DNA of 64,000 nt from Paenirhizobium naphthalenivorans (GTDB lineage Bacteria > Pseudomonadota > Alphaproteobacteria > Rhizobiales > Rhizobiaceae), in the NCBI RefSeq assembly GCF_007992095.1, contig NZ_BJZP01000001.1:62001-126000 (forward strand), written 5' to 3'. Made by a program: the position numbers and the translations under genes. Every line of letters starts with the position of its first letter. Within the stretch, counting starts at the first letter, position 1. Below the pieces are notes generated by a model. It was not told the origin of the DNA. It saw only the letters and a list, made by a program, of their open reading frames with translations, and did no database searches. Shown here in pieces: positions 46,145 through 55,452 of the stretch.

Positions 46145-47779
46145 TCAAGGCGGTGTGCTCTTCCCGGCGATCATGGCGCGGGCCTCCGTGACCGAGCGAA
46201 GGTAGACGACATTTGGGCCGTGCACCTCATGCGTTTCCAGCGTCCGCCGCACGTCGGGTTCTGCTCCGGTGATATAGACCGTGACGCCGGCGCGGCGCGC
46301 CTTGCGTAGCGTGCCGGCTATGACATTCGCCCCGGTCGAGTCGATGAAGTGCAGGCCGGAGCAGTCGAGCACGAAGTGATGGTACTGGTCGGCAATCCGG
46401 TCGAGAACCGAACCGACAGTCGCTGCTGCGCCGAAGAAGAAGGCCCCGCCCAGGCGATAGACCACGGTATTGCTGTCGGAATTGTCGAGTGGTCGTTCCT
46501 TGTCCTCGGTCTGTGGCGCGACAGTGACGCTCTTGCTCATCCGGCCGATGAACAACATCGCGCCGAGGGCGAAGCCGACGATGATCCCCTCTGTCAAGTC
46601 GCGGAAGACCACCAGCAGCAAGGTCACAAGCAGCACCACCGCATCTCCGCGTGAGGTGCGGATCAGGGCCGCGAAAGCCGGGCGCTCGATCATGTTCCAC
46701 GAGACGATAGACAGAACACCCGCGAGCGACGCCAGCGGAATATAGCTGGCGAGCGGCGCGGCGGCTGCCATGAACAATAGCAGGAAGAGTGCGTGCAGCA
46801 TGCCGGCGACGGGGCTGGTGCCGCCGGCGCGGACATTGGTCGCAGTGCGGGCGATCGTGCCAGTGACACAGAATCCGCCAAACAGGCCCGAGCCGATGTT
46901 GGCGATGCCTTGGCCGATCAGTTCGACATTTGAGCGATGGCGCCGACCGGTCATGCCGTCGGCCACCACGGCGGAAAGCAGTGATTCGATCGCACCGAGG
47001 AGTGCGAAGGCCATCGCATTCGGCAGAACGGCCTGGAAAAGTTGCAGTGAGAAGTCAGGCATTCGCGGTAGTGGCAGGCTACGGGGAATGCCGCCGAACC
47101 GCGTGCCGATCGTGCCGACGTCGAGCGCGAGAAAGGCGGTTGCGAGCGAGGCCAGGGCAACGGCGATGAGCATGCCGGGCCAGGTCGGGCGCAGGCGCCG
47201 CAACAGGAGGATGGTAGCGACCGTCAGCGCCGCAATACCGGCCGCGGCGGGGTTGACGGTTGGTAGGGCCTTGAACAGGGCAGGCAGTTTCTCGACCAGC
47301 GGACCGGGTTCCTTGCCCACAAGCGTCAGGCCGAGCAGTTCGCTGATCTGGCTGGCGAAGATGATTACGGCAATGCCTGCGGTGAAACCGACCGTCACGG
47401 GATAAGGAATGAACTTGACGTAGTCGCCGAGCCTGAGCAGGCCCGCGAGCATCAGGAAAAGGCCCGAGATCATGGTGGCAAGGATCAGCCCCTCCACGCC
47501 GTGGGTGGCGACCGTGCTGGCGACCAGCACGATGAAGGCGCCTGCCGGGCCGCCGATCTGGTGCCGGCTGCCTCCGAGTAGCGAAACTAGGAAACCGCCG
47601 ACTATTGCTGTGTAGAGGCCACGGTCTGGCGTCACACCGGACGCGATGGCGATTGCCATGGAAAGGGGCAGGGCAACAATGGCAACGGTCAGGCCGGCCA
47701 GGGCATCGGCCTTCAGGCGATGAAGATCATAGCCCTCGCGGAATACCGCAATGGTCTTCGGTACGAAGGCTTCGGTCAT
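46145..47779 (-). CDS. SulP-family anion transporter with STAS domain
   Basis: A 544-residue membrane transporter with GGGAGGGG four bases before its ATG. The first ~410 residues form the SulP membrane domain with about ten to twelve helices; LPLSMAIAIASGVTPDRGLY and GGSRHQIGGPAGAF near residues 38-85 are the family signature. A STAS domain occupies about 430-535 (FVLDCSGLHFIDSTGANVI). Members move sulfate, bicarbonate or dicarboxylates; the substrate is not evident and no carbonic anhydrase or sulfate genes are adjacent. Confidence 0.93.
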   Translation of the reverse strand: MTEAFVPKTIAVFREGYDLHRLKADALAGLTVAIVALPLSMAIAIASGVTPDRGLYTAIVGGFLVSLLGGSRHQIGGPAGAFIVLVASTVATHGVEGLILATMISGLFLMLAGLLRLGDYVKFIPYPVTVGFTAGIAVIIFASQISELLGLTLVGKEPGPLVEKLPALFKALPTVNPAAAGIAALTVATILLLRRLRPTWPGMLIAVALASLATAFLALDVGTIGTRFGGIPRSLPLPRMPDFSLQLFQAVLPNAMAFALLGAIESLLSAVVADGMTGRRHRSNVELIGQGIANIGSGLFGGFCVTGTIARTATNVRAGGTSPVAGMLHALFLLLFMAAAAPLASYIPLASLAGVLSIVSWNMIERPAFAALIRTSRGDAVVLLVTLLLVVFRDLTEGIIVGFALGAMLFIGRMSKSVTVAPQTEDKERPLDNSDSNTVVYRLGGAFFFGAAATVGSVLDRIADQYHHFVLDCSGLHFIDSTGANVIAGTLRKARRAGVTVYITGAEPDVRRTLETHEVHGPNVVYLRSVTEARAMIAGKSTPP

Positions 47780-47892
47780 GCAGCCCCTCCCGTTTGCAAC
47801 GAGCCGTAGATTATTTCATCTTATGCTGGTCGTTTCCTCCAGCGCTAGTGCGAATAGGCTTTCCCCGCCTAAATTCGGCCACGGCCTGCCAG

Positions 47893-48510
47893 CTAGCGCT
47901 CCTCCTGCATAGCTTCGTCGTCTTTTTTCTTCGCCTGCCGGTAGGCTGGGCGGTCGGTGACGCGCTCCAGATAGTCGACGAAAGCCGGCCGTTTGTCGAT
48001 TGAGCCGAATTGAAGGCCCCAGCCGATATGCGAGCCGACATAGACGTCGGCGGCGGTGAAGGCCTGACCGGCGACGAAGGGATTGGTGGTTACAGCGATC
48101 TCCAGTGTGTCCATGACATCCTCGAAGCTGCCGTAGCCGATCATTCTCCGTCGCTCGTCCGGCACCTCGAAGCCAAGGCTACGGTTGCTCACAGCTGCCT
48201 CCAGCGGCCCGGCCGCGAAGAAAAGCCAGCGATAATAGTTGCCACGAGCATTGTTCGGCGGCGCCAGTCGCGCCTCGGGAAACGTGTCGGCGAGATAGGC
48301 GCAGATCGCCGCGCATTCGGTGATGACGACGTCGCCGTGGCGCACGGCCGGCACCTTACCCATCGGGTTAAGCGCCCGGTACTCGACCGCCTTCATTGCC
48401 GGGCCGAATGGAAGGATAACCGCCTCATAAGGCTGGCCGGTCTCCTCGACCATCCAGCGAGCGATGCGGCCGCGCGACATGGGATTGGTGTAGAGCGTCA
48501 GATCGGCCAT
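47893..48510 (-). CDS. Glutathione S-transferase family protein
   Basis: A 205-residue protein with the thioredoxin-like N-terminal domain (LTLYTNPMSRGRIARWMVEE), the cis-Pro of the glutathione site in NPMGKVPAVRHGD near residue 48, and TECAAICAYLADTFPEA. The helical C-terminal domain contains FTAADVYVGSHIGW. Ser at residue 12 (PMSRG) is the likely thiol-stabilising residue, as in beta- or nu-like bacterial GSTs. The physiological substrate is unknown. Confidence 0.92.
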   Translation of the reverse strand: MADLTLYTNPMSRGRIARWMVEETGQPYEAVILPFGPAMKAVEYRALNPMGKVPAVRHGDVVITECAAICAYLADTFPEARLAPPNNARGNYYRWLFFAAGPLEAAVSNRSLGFEVPDERRRMIGYGSFEDVMDTLEIAVTTNPFVAGQAFTAADVYVGSHIGWGLQFGSIDKRPAFVDYLERVTDRPAYRQAKKKDDEAMQEER

Positions 48511-48586
48511 GTGTTTCGCCCCTTAAGTGTTCCCCTTATGTTCTAATCGTTAACAGTCTTCTTCTTTCTTCGCAAGATCGTAGGGA

Positions 48587-48617
48587 CAAAAAGAAAACCC
48601 GGCGCGAGGCCGGGTTT
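48587..48617 (-). terminator. Intrinsic terminator of icd
   Basis: On the minus strand AAACCCGGC pairs perfectly with GCCGGGTTT around CTCGC, followed by TTCTTTTTG. It lies 24 bases after the icd stop. Confidence 0.88.
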
Positions 48618-48640
48618 CGGTATTTCGTGAAGCGGATGGC

Positions 48641-49855
48641 TTAGGCCGCCATAGCCTTCTGCAGGTTCTCATCGACCTTGTCGAGGAAGGCGGTTGTCGA
48701 AAGCCACGGTTGGTCGGGACCGATCAGCAGGGCGAGGTCCTTGGTCATAAAGCCAGACTCGACAGTGTCGATGCAGACCTTTTCCAGCGTGGCGGCGAAA
48801 CGAGCCAGCTCGGCATTGTCGTCGAGTTTGGCGCGGTGCGCGAGGCCACGGGTCCAGGCGAAGATCGACGCGATCGAGTTCGTCGAGGTTTCCTGGCCCT
48901 TCTGGTGCTGGCGGTAGTGGCGGGTCACCGTGCCGTGCGCTGCTTCGGCCTCGACCGTCTTGCCATCCGGGGTGAGAAGAACCGAGGTCATCAGCCCGAG
49001 CGAGCCAAAGCCCTGAGCGACCGTGTCGGACTGGACGTCGCCGTCGTAGTTCTTGCAGGCCCAGACATAGCCACCGGACCACTTGAGGGCCGATGCCACC
49101 ATGTCGTCGATGAGGCGGTGTTCGTAGGTGATGCCGGCCGCTTCGAACTGGGTCTTGAATTCGGCCTGGTAAATTTCCTCGAAGATGTCCTTGAACCGGC
49201 CATCATAGGCCTTGAGGATGGTGTTCTTCGTGGAGAGATAGACCGGCCACTTGCGCATCAGGCCGTACATCATCGACGCACGGGCGAAGTCGCGGATCGA
49301 TTCGTCAAGGTTGTACATCGCCATGGCAACGCCGGCGCCCGGAGCCTTGTAGACTTCCTTTTCGATCACTTCGCCGTCTTCGCCGACGAACTTGATGGTC
49401 AGCGTGCCCTTGCCGGGGAATTTGAAGTCGGTTGCCTTGTACTGGTCGCCGAAGGCGTGACGGCCGACGACGATCGGCTTGGTCCAGCCGGGAACGAGGC
49501 GCGGAACGTTCTTGCAGATGATCGGCTCGCGGAAGATGACCCCGCCAAGGATGTTGCGGATGGTGCCGTTCGGGCTCTTCCACATTTCCTTGAGGTTGAA
49601 TTCCTTGACGCGGGCTTCGTCGGGGGTGATCGTCGCGCACTTGATGCCGACGCCATGCTTCTTGATGGCGTTGGCGGAATCGATCGTTACCTGGTCGTTG
49701 GTGGCGTCGCGGTTTTCGACCGAGAGGTCATAATATTCAATCTGCAGATCAAGGTAGGGCAGGATCAGCTTTTCCTTGATGAACTGCCAGATGATGCGCG
49801 TCATCTCATCGCCGTCGAGATCGACGACGGGGTTTGCAACCTTGATCTTTTTCAT
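48641..49855 (-). CDS. icd: NADP-dependent isocitrate dehydrogenase
   Basis: A 404-residue TCA-cycle enzyme that converts isocitrate to 2-oxoglutarate with reduction of NADP. It belongs to the eukaryote-like dimeric subfamily usual in rhizobia: [20 protein letters not shown] at the N-terminus, [20 protein letters not shown] (substrate loop), [20 protein letters not shown] and [20 protein letters not shown] (metal-binding Asp residues), [10 protein letters not shown] (NADP site). Monocistronic, with its own terminator. Confidence 0.98.
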   Translation of the reverse strand: MKKIKVANPVVDLDGDEMTRIIWQFIKEKLILPYLDLQIEYYDLSVENRDATNDQVTIDSANAIKKHGVGIKCATITPDEARVKEFNLKEMWKSPNGTIRNILGGVIFREPIICKNVPRLVPGWTKPIVVGRHAFGDQYKATDFKFPGKGTLTIKFVGEDGEVIEKEVYKAPGAGVAMAMYNLDESIRDFARASMMYGLMRKWPVYLSTKNTILKAYDGRFKDIFEEIYQAEFKTQFEAAGITYEHRLIDDMVASALKWSGGYVWACKNYDGDVQSDTVAQGFGSLGLMTSVLLTPDGKTVEAEAAHGTVTRHYRQHQKGQETSTNSIASIFAWTRGLAHRAKLDDNAELARFAATLEKVCIDTVESGFMTKDLALLIGPDQPWLSTTAFLDKVDENLQKAMAA

Positions 49856-50084
49856 GAGTATCCTCGCGGCTAGGGGGAGGGACGAGGGTCCCTGTTGTAT
49901 GTCTGGCTGGGCCTATAGCATTCCACATCGGGAACTGAAAGCGCCGAGCCCCGGCTCTAGGGCCTTTTCGTTGATAAAACCATACCAAATTTGGTCTTGC
50001 CAGCGCTCCCACGGCACTCTTGTGGTTCGGTGTGTGTCGGATAGATTATCGCGGAGCATTGCCGCTCCTATTCAGGAAACTGTC

Positions 50085-50609
50085 ATGAAGTCTGCCGTCA
50101 CCGCCATCGCCGTGCTTTTCCTCGCAGTCGGAGCTTGCCAGGCGGCCGACCCCACAGATCCGGTCCGGGAAGTGATCAAGGTGGCCGCCGGCAACTGGGC
50201 CGCCGAGAACCCGACGAGCGAAGAAGTTTTTGGTGAAAGCCGCCTCGACCGACTGTTCAGTGCCGATTTCGCCAAGGCATACCGCGAGGCTTCCAAGCAT
50301 CCGGCGTATGATCCTCCTGAAGGAGAAACCACGGGGTATCCCTTCGACTATGATCCGATCGCCGGCGGCCAGGACGGCTGCCCGTTCGAGAATATCCGCA
50401 TCGAGAACGATGGCGATGGGCAGGTGACCGCGCTGTTCAATAACCATAAGTGCTTCGGCGATGGTGCCGAATACCAGGCCGATACGGTGCTGATCTTCCA
50501 CGTTCGGGAAGAGGGAGGGCGCGCGCTGATCGATGACATCTATCCGGTCGTCAACGGCAATTCCGGTCAATCGATCAAGGACGAGTTGAAGGCGATCGCC
50601 GCCCAGTAA
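50085..50609 (+). CDS. Secreted protein of unknown function, paralog A
   Basis: A 174-residue protein with a signal peptide (MKSAVTAIAVLFLAVGACQA). The frame is open 309 bases upstream but the ATG at 50085 begins the signal sequence. The mature protein opens ADPTDPVREVIKVA and contains FSADFAKAYREA, TGYPFDYDPI, two Cys (DGCPF and HKCFG) and FHVREEGGRALIDDIYPV. The same landmarks recur in order in the gene at 50833, so the two are tandem duplicates. It resembles small DUF3828-type periplasmic proteins; I would not assign a function. Confidence 0.75.
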   Translation: MKSAVTAIAVLFLAVGACQAADPTDPVREVIKVAAGNWAAENPTSEEVFGESRLDRLFSADFAKAYREASKHPAYDPPEGETTGYPFDYDPIAGGQDGCPFENIRIENDGDGQVTALFNNHKCFGDGAEYQADTVLIFHVREEGGRALIDDIYPVVNGNSGQSIKDELKAIAAQ

Positions 50610-50644
50610 GGCCTGTCCGCGAGAGGGTAACAACGGCGCGACGG

Positions 50645-50836
50645 AAGGCTATCGTCGGTTTCAAGCGCAGCTGGTGCTTCGATGGCGAATACGAAGCAAA
50701 GGACGTGGTCTCCGAGGTGATTTTCCGGCGGGGCGAGGATGAGGTTGAGGTTGGCGAGCATCGCCAAGTGGTCGAGGATATTCGATCGGGCGGCGACCTG
50801 GCGCTGAGGGCTGTGCTGAAGGAGCTGGCAAGGTGA
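50645..50836 (+). pseudogene. 3-prime remnant of a third paralog
   Basis: An open 63-codon stretch without a plausible start or ribosome-binding site lies between the two paralogs. Its translation parallels the C-terminal third of paralog A: IVGFKRSWCFDGEYEA against VTALFNNHKCFGDGAEYQA, then similarly spaced acidic positions and a final VLKELAR against DELKAIAAQ. Its stop (TGA) overlaps the GTG start of paralog B. It is best explained as the tail of a third copy whose 5-prime two-thirds were deleted. The similarity is weak and was judged by eye. Confidence 0.45.
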
Positions 50837-51396
50837 AGAGACTGGTCGTCGTTATGGCGATGTGGACGCTTTCGGCATGGTCAACGGCTCTCGCTGCGGA
50901 TCCTGCGGATCCGGTCAAGGCGTTGATGGCGGTCGCTGACGGGGTTGAGGGCAACAGTCCGGCAAGCGATTATTACGATGAGGTGCTGTTGAAGTCGATC
51001 TACAGCAAGAGCTTTGTCCAGGTCTATCGGATGGCCGCCTTGGGCGACGAGCTTCTCGACCTGCAGGGCGTTATGACCGGGCAAGACGAGGTCGTCGTCA
51101 GCCAGGATCCCTGCGAGATGAAGGATCTCAAGATCGTGACGGGGCCGGGCAGGGATGGCTTCATTCCGGTCAAGGTCTATTTCGACATTTCGTCCTGCTG
51201 GGGCCACAAGCCGAACCTGCGGGAGCCCTCGTTGTGGTTCCATGTCGTGACGGAGGACGATCGTTATGTGATCGACAACTTCTGGAACAGCGACTACCAA
51301 AACGGGCGGTTGGAGACATCGGTCAAGGCGCGCTATGCCGATCTGGTCAAGACGGACATCGACATGATGCTGAAGGGTGTAGACGGTCTGGAATAG
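50833..51396 (+). CDS. Secreted protein of unknown function, paralog B
   Basis: A 187-residue protein from a GTG at 50833 with a signal peptide (MKRLVVVMAMWTLSAWSTALA). The mature part begins ADPADPVKALMAVADG and shares landmarks with the gene at 50085: SKSFVQVYRMA, VMTGQDEVVVSQDPC, FDISSCWG and FHVVTEDDRYVIDNFW. Two Cys are placed as in paralog A and could form a disulfide. The GTGA overlap with the upstream remnant suggests it was once translationally coupled to a complete third copy. Function unknown. Confidence 0.75.
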   Translation: MKRLVVVMAMWTLSAWSTALAADPADPVKALMAVADGVEGNSPASDYYDEVLLKSIYSKSFVQVYRMAALGDELLDLQGVMTGQDEVVVSQDPCEMKDLKIVTGPGRDGFIPVKVYFDISSCWGHKPNLREPSLWFHVVTEDDRYVIDNFWNSDYQNGRLETSVKARYADLVKTDIDMMLKGVDGLE

Positions 51397-51465
51397 GCGC
51401 TCGGCTCTTTGCCTGTTCGCGTTTTTATGCCAATGGGGGCCCGCAATTCCTTTTGAGGGCAGGTC

Positions 51466-52320
51466 ATGTCAGGCACCAATAGCGAACGCGAACTTCTGGC
51501 CGAGGGGCCGGCGATCATTCTGGTCGAGCCGCAACTCGGCGAGAACATCGGCATGGTGGCGCGTGCCATGGCCAATTTCGGCCTGTCGGAACTGCGGCTC
51601 GTTAATCCGCGCGATGGATGGCCGAGCGAGAAGGCGCGCGCCGCCGCTTCCAAGGCCGATCATGTCATCGATGGCACCCGTGTATTCGAAACGCTCGATG
51701 AGGCGATCGCCGATCTCAACTTTGTCTACGCGACCACGGCGCGCGAACGTTATGGCTTCAAGCCGGTCCGTTCGCCGGTGGTCGCGGCCGAGACGCTGCG
51801 AACCAGGTTCAGAGGTGGCGAGGCGACGGGCATCCTGTTCGGTCGCGAGCGCTGGGGCCTGACCAATGAGGAGATCGCGCTCGCCGACGAGATCGTGACC
51901 TTCCCGGTCAATCCCGCCTTCGCCTCGTTGAACATCGCCCAGGCGGTGCTGCTCATGTCCTACGAGTGGATGAAATCGGGCGTCGACGATCTGGCCGAGA
52001 CCTCGTTCCAGCCGCTCGAGCAGAAGCCGGCAACCAAGGAACAGTTTTTCGGCATGGTCGAATATGTAGAGGAGGCGCTTGATTCGCGTGGCTATTTCCG
52101 GCCTGCGGCCAAGAAGCCGAAGATGATCGACAATCTCCGCGCAGTGTTGACGCGTCGCGCCTATTCGGAGCAGGAAATCAGTATCCTACGCGGCGTTTTC
52201 GCCACATTCGATCGATACAGCCGCAAGAGCCCACGTGGCAAGGCGGGACCTTGGCAGGATCTGGGGCAAGATCTAGTGCAGGAGCCGGACAGGGCGGACG
52301 ATGGCGCAGATGGGGAATGA
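51466..52320 (+). CDS. trmJ: tRNA (cytidine/uridine-2-O-)-methyltransferase TrmJ
   Basis: A 284-residue SPOUT methyltransferase that 2-O-methylates position 32 of several tRNAs. The N-terminal SpoU domain has [20 protein letters not shown] (residues 15-34), [24 protein letters not shown] and the knot-forming [20 protein letters not shown]. The C-terminal helical extension ([12 protein letters not shown]-type, here [18 protein letters not shown]) is characteristic of TrmJ. It overlaps murI by twenty bases, so the two are co-transcribed. Confidence 0.93.
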   Translation: MSGTNSERELLAEGPAIILVEPQLGENIGMVARAMANFGLSELRLVNPRDGWPSEKARAAASKADHVIDGTRVFETLDEAIADLNFVYATTARERYGFKPVRSPVVAAETLRTRFRGGEATGILFGRERWGLTNEEIALADEIVTFPVNPAFASLNIAQAVLLMSYEWMKSGVDDLAETSFQPLEQKPATKEQFFGMVEYVEEALDSRGYFRPAAKKPKMIDNLRAVLTRRAYSEQEISILRGVFATFDRYSRKSPRGKAGPWQDLGQDLVQEPDRADDGADGE

Positions 52321-53122
52321 CCTGAAGCCGGTTTTGGTGTTCGACAGCGGAATCGGCGGGCTGACGGTGTTGCGCGAGGCGCGGGTGTTGATGCCGGAAC
52401 GCGGCTTCATCTATGTCGCCGACGATGCCGGTTTCCCCTATGGCGGCTGGGAGGAGGCGCCGCTTCGCCAGCGAATTCTCGATCTCTTCGCTGATCTCTT
52501 CAGGGCCTATGATCCCGAAGTGGTGATCGTCGCCTGCAATACCGCTTTTACGCTCGCCGGTGCCGACTTGCGCCGTGCCTTCCCCGACATGCGGTTCATC
52601 GGTACGGTGCCGGCGATCAAGCCGGCAGCCGAGCGCACCCGGTCCGGCCTCGTCTCGGTTCTCGCCACGCCCGGTACGGTCAAGCGCGCCTATACGCGCG
52701 ACCTCATTCAGTCCTTCGCCGGCAAGTGCCATGTTCGGCTTGTCGGTTCCGAGAACCTGGCACGCATGGCGGAAGCCTATATCCGCGGCGAACCGGTGTC
52801 GGATGAGACGGTCGCGGCGGAAATAGCTCCCTGCTTCGTCGAGCATGACGGTGCGCGCACCGATATCGTCGTGCTCGCCTGTACCCACTATCCCTTCCTC
52901 GTCAATGTCTTTCGCCGCCTCGCTCCGTGGCCGGTTGACTGGCTCGATCCGGCCGAGGCGATCGCCCGACAGGCCCGCCGGCTGGTGCCGCTGGTCGAAG
53001 GTGCCGAGCATCCCGCCGGCTTCGACTTTGCCGTCTTCACCTCCGGCAATCCCGATTTCTCCACCCGCCGGCTGATGCAGGGCTTCGGGCTCGGCACTGG
53101 GCCGTGCGCACGTTCGGTCTGA
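52301..53122 (+). CDS. murI: Glutamate racemase
   Basis: A 273-residue cofactor-independent racemase supplying D-glutamate for peptidoglycan. Both catalytic cysteines are present in their motifs, [10 protein letters not shown] near residue 80 and [11 protein letters not shown] near 192, with [15 protein letters not shown] at the N-terminus and a proline-rich [12 protein letters not shown] loop. The start overlaps the end of trmJ; an internal ATG (MGNDLKP) three codons on is an alternative. Confidence 0.95.
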   Translation: MAQMGNDLKPVLVFDSGIGGLTVLREARVLMPERGFIYVADDAGFPYGGWEEAPLRQRILDLFADLFRAYDPEVVIVACNTAFTLAGADLRRAFPDMRFIGTVPAIKPAAERTRSGLVSVLATPGTVKRAYTRDLIQSFAGKCHVRLVGSENLARMAEAYIRGEPVSDETVAAEIAPCFVEHDGARTDIVVLACTHYPFLVNVFRRLAPWPVDWLDPAEAIARQARRLVPLVEGAEHPAGFDFAVFTSGNPDFSTRRLMQGFGLGTGPCARSV

Positions 53123-53213
53123 CGCTCGTTATTTGGATATGCGTGCGCGGCCGTGGTAATGGTTCTGGCCGATTGCGACGTTCACACCGGTTCACTGGAG
53201 CTTTGAGCTTGTT

Positions 53214-54500
53214 TTGCTGACAGAAACTCTGATTGTTGCCTTTCTCACCCTTCTAAATGGTGTTCTCGCCATGTCCGAAATGGCGGTCGTGTCGTCACGT
53301 CCGGCGCGTCTCAAGGTACTTGCCGAACAGGGCAATCACGGTGCAGAGCTCGCCATGCGGCTTGCCGAGGAACCGGGCCGATTCCTGTCCACCGTACAGA
53401 TCGGCATCACGCTGGTCGGAGTCCTCTCCGGTGCCTTTTCCGGCGCGACGCTCGGTGCGCGATTGGCGAGCTGGCTCTCGCTACAGGGGGTTTCCGACGG
53501 CCTTGCCAATGCGCTCGGTGTCGGTTCCGTCGTCGTGATCATCACTTATCTGTCGCTGATCGTTGGCGAACTGGTCCCGAAACAGATCGCCTTGCGCAAC
53601 CCGGAGGCTGTTGCTGCCAAGATCGCCGGGCCGATGCAGCTGCTTTCCAAGGTCGCTGCGCCGCTGGTCTGGCTGCTCGACAATTCAGGACAAATGCTTC
53701 TCGCCGTGCTTGGCCAGGGTGGTGGCGCGACCGGAACCGTGACCGACGAGGAAATCAAGTCGGTACTCGCCGAGGCGCATAGCGCGGGCGTTATCGAGAC
53801 TGAGGAATCGGCGATGATTTCCGGCGTCATGCGGCTTGCCGACCGCACCGCACGCGGCCTGATGACGCCGCGCCGCGACGTCGAACTCGTCAATGTCGAT
53901 GATACGCCCGACCAGGTGCGCGAGAAGATCCGCAATGCCAGCCATTCACGCCTGCCGGTGCGCTCAGGTGACTCCGATGAAATCGTCGGCGTGCTGTTTA
54001 CTCGTCGCGTCTATGATACCATCGCGCTGGGCGCCGACTTCGACGTCCGATCACTGATGAGCGAGGTGCCGATCGTTTCCGATCTCGCCAGCGCGATGGA
54101 CGTGATCCGGGCGATCCGCAAGACGCCGGTGCATATGGTTCTCGTCTATGATGAATACGGCCATTTCGAAGGCATCATCACCTCGGGCGACATTCTCGAG
54201 GCCATCACCGGCGCTTTCCAGGATTTTGACGATGATGAGCCTTCGCTGGTGCAGCGTGAGGACGGTTCCTATCTAGTGGCCGGCTGGACGCCGATCGACG
54301 AATTCTCCGAGCGCATTAGGATTCCGCTCGAGGACGACCCGGACTATACGACGGTTGCCGGTTTCGTCATTGCTCAGCTCAAGCGTATTCCCGCTCTTGG
54401 CGAAAGCTTCCAGACCAATGGCTGGCGCTTCGAGGTGATCGACCTTGATGGTCGGCGCATCGACAAACTGCTGGTCTCGCCGGTGAGGTCGGCGGACTGA
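53214..54500 (+). CDS. CNNM/HlyC-CorC family membrane protein with CBS domains
   Basis: A 428-residue protein with an N-terminal CNNM (DUF21) membrane domain of about four helices (LLNGVLAMSEMAVVSSRPAR, GRFLSTVQIGITLVGVLSGA, VVIITYLSLIVGELVPKQIALRNP), a pair of CBS domains (about 200-325; LMTPRRDVELVNVDD, HMVLVYDEYGHFEGIITSGD) and a CorC/HlyC C-terminal domain. Such proteins act in divalent-cation (Mg2+, Co2+) homeostasis; the haemolysin name is historical. The first possible start is a TTG at 53214 with no strong ribosome-binding site, so the start is uncertain. Confidence 0.93.
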   Translation: MLTETLIVAFLTLLNGVLAMSEMAVVSSRPARLKVLAEQGNHGAELAMRLAEEPGRFLSTVQIGITLVGVLSGAFSGATLGARLASWLSLQGVSDGLANALGVGSVVVIITYLSLIVGELVPKQIALRNPEAVAAKIAGPMQLLSKVAAPLVWLLDNSGQMLLAVLGQGGGATGTVTDEEIKSVLAEAHSAGVIETEESAMISGVMRLADRTARGLMTPRRDVELVNVDDTPDQVREKIRNASHSRLPVRSGDSDEIVGVLFTRRVYDTIALGADFDVRSLMSEVPIVSDLASAMDVIRAIRKTPVHMVLVYDEYGHFEGIITSGDILEAITGAFQDFDDDEPSLVQREDGSYLVAGWTPIDEFSERIRIPLEDDPDYTTVAGFVIAQLKRIPALGESFQTNGWRFEVIDLDGRRIDKLLVSPVRSAD

Positions 54501-54945
54501 CGTTTGACGGCGCCCCTGTTCCTCCCGTTTTGTCTATCTCCCGCAGCCTCTCGCGGCGGTTCCCTGAATGCGACCTGTTGCCGTTTTGCAACTTTGATCT
54601 GGCGATAGCTGCAATCCAAAATTGCGGACTTGCCGGTCGCTTTTTCTTGTGCGAACTTATGCTCGTCCGCAATTCAAGCAACAGGAGGCGTCGATGTCAC
54701 AACATTTTGCATTCATGCGCCTCGCTGGCGGATTGGTGTTCCTTTTCTGGGTGCTTTGCTCTTCGGGACTGCGAACCACCGCCTGAACGGTTACTCCGTC
54801 CGGGATCTTCAGCGCTTAGCGCCATTTTCAACAAAACTGATGTGATCGGCTGCCGAGACGCATAGCTGCGTTTCTCAGCTCGTCTCACGCCTTTGTTTTC
54901 CATCGAGAGGACCTGGCTGCATCGCTGCGCCGGGACGGAAAAACT
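54501..54945. other. Intergenic region with one possible small ORF
   Basis: 445 bases between the CNNM gene and a DUF1127 gene. It contains the small reading frame at 54694-54786 and an 8-bp hairpin GAGACGCA/TGCGTTTC at 54855-54874. In another frame 54753-54845 reads LNGYSVRDLQRLAPFSTKLM, faintly like a DUF1127 core, which may be a decayed relative of the next gene or chance. Confidence 0.45.
54694..54786 (+). CDS. Possible 30-residue membrane peptide
   Basis: An ATG preceded at five bases by a perfect AGGAGG ribosome-binding site opens a 30-codon frame. The product (MSQHFAFMRLAGG to LRTTA) has a single hydrophobic segment of about 13 residues, GGLVFLFWVLCSS. Such strong initiation signals are rare by chance in this GC-rich DNA. 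There is no homology I can name, and expression is unproven. Confidence 0.35.
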   Translation: MSQHFAFMRLAGGLVFLFWVLCSSGLRTTA

Positions 54946-55182
54946 ATGTATGAAGAGCAATCCATAATTGCAGACAATCCAATGGCGGCGGTTGATGACC
55001 TGTGCCAGAAATTCGGCGTCTGGGCATCGGCGCGGGCCTTGCTCTATGTCGCCTGGAGGCGGCGCCGGAGGTCCAATTCGGTCAGGGATCTGTCCGACCG
55101 CATGCGGCGGGACATTGGTCTCCCACCAGAGCGGGACTGGCGTTATCCGTCGCGCTTCAGTGCCTGGGACATCCGGTTGTGA
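54946..55182 (+). CDS. DUF1127 domain protein
   Basis: A 78-residue basic protein. The C-terminal half, WRRRRRSNSVRDLSDRMRRD followed by IGLPPERDW, is the DUF1127/YjiS motif, an arginine-rich amphipathic helix. Small DUF1127 proteins in alphaproteobacteria affect phosphate, carbon or RNA metabolism, partly by binding RNA or regulators; the longer members like this one are uncharacterised. Monocistronic as far as can be seen. Confidence 0.78.
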   Translation: MYEEQSIIADNPMAAVDDLCQKFGVWASARALLYVAWRRRRRSNSVRDLSDRMRRDIGLPPERDWRYPSRFSAWDIRL

Positions 55183-55452
55183 CAAGGCGCGAAGAGACTT
55201 CGGCTGAACTGGCGGCGGGAACCTTGGGGATGGGCGATGCTTGCTTTGGCAAGCGGCTCGTGAACGGTAGCCTTTTCGACACGGGGATGGCGAGAAAGGC
55301 CGGCCTCGAAGTCTGTCTTCCTCATGGGTGTAATTGCCTGTTGATGGCCGGGTCTTTCGCGACGCCGATTCGGAGTTTATTTGCTAAAGCATCTGTGGGT
55401 CGCCCGGCGAGTTGTTCGCCCGGTGAGCGCGTGGCTATATGAGGTGGTATTG
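55183..55452. other. Intergenic region upstream of the HerA-like gene
   Basis: 270 bases with several overlapping open frames of poor composition and no recognisable homology. A short hairpin GCTTGC/GCAAGC is near 55239. I see no RNA gene or clear promoter. Confidence 0.4.
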
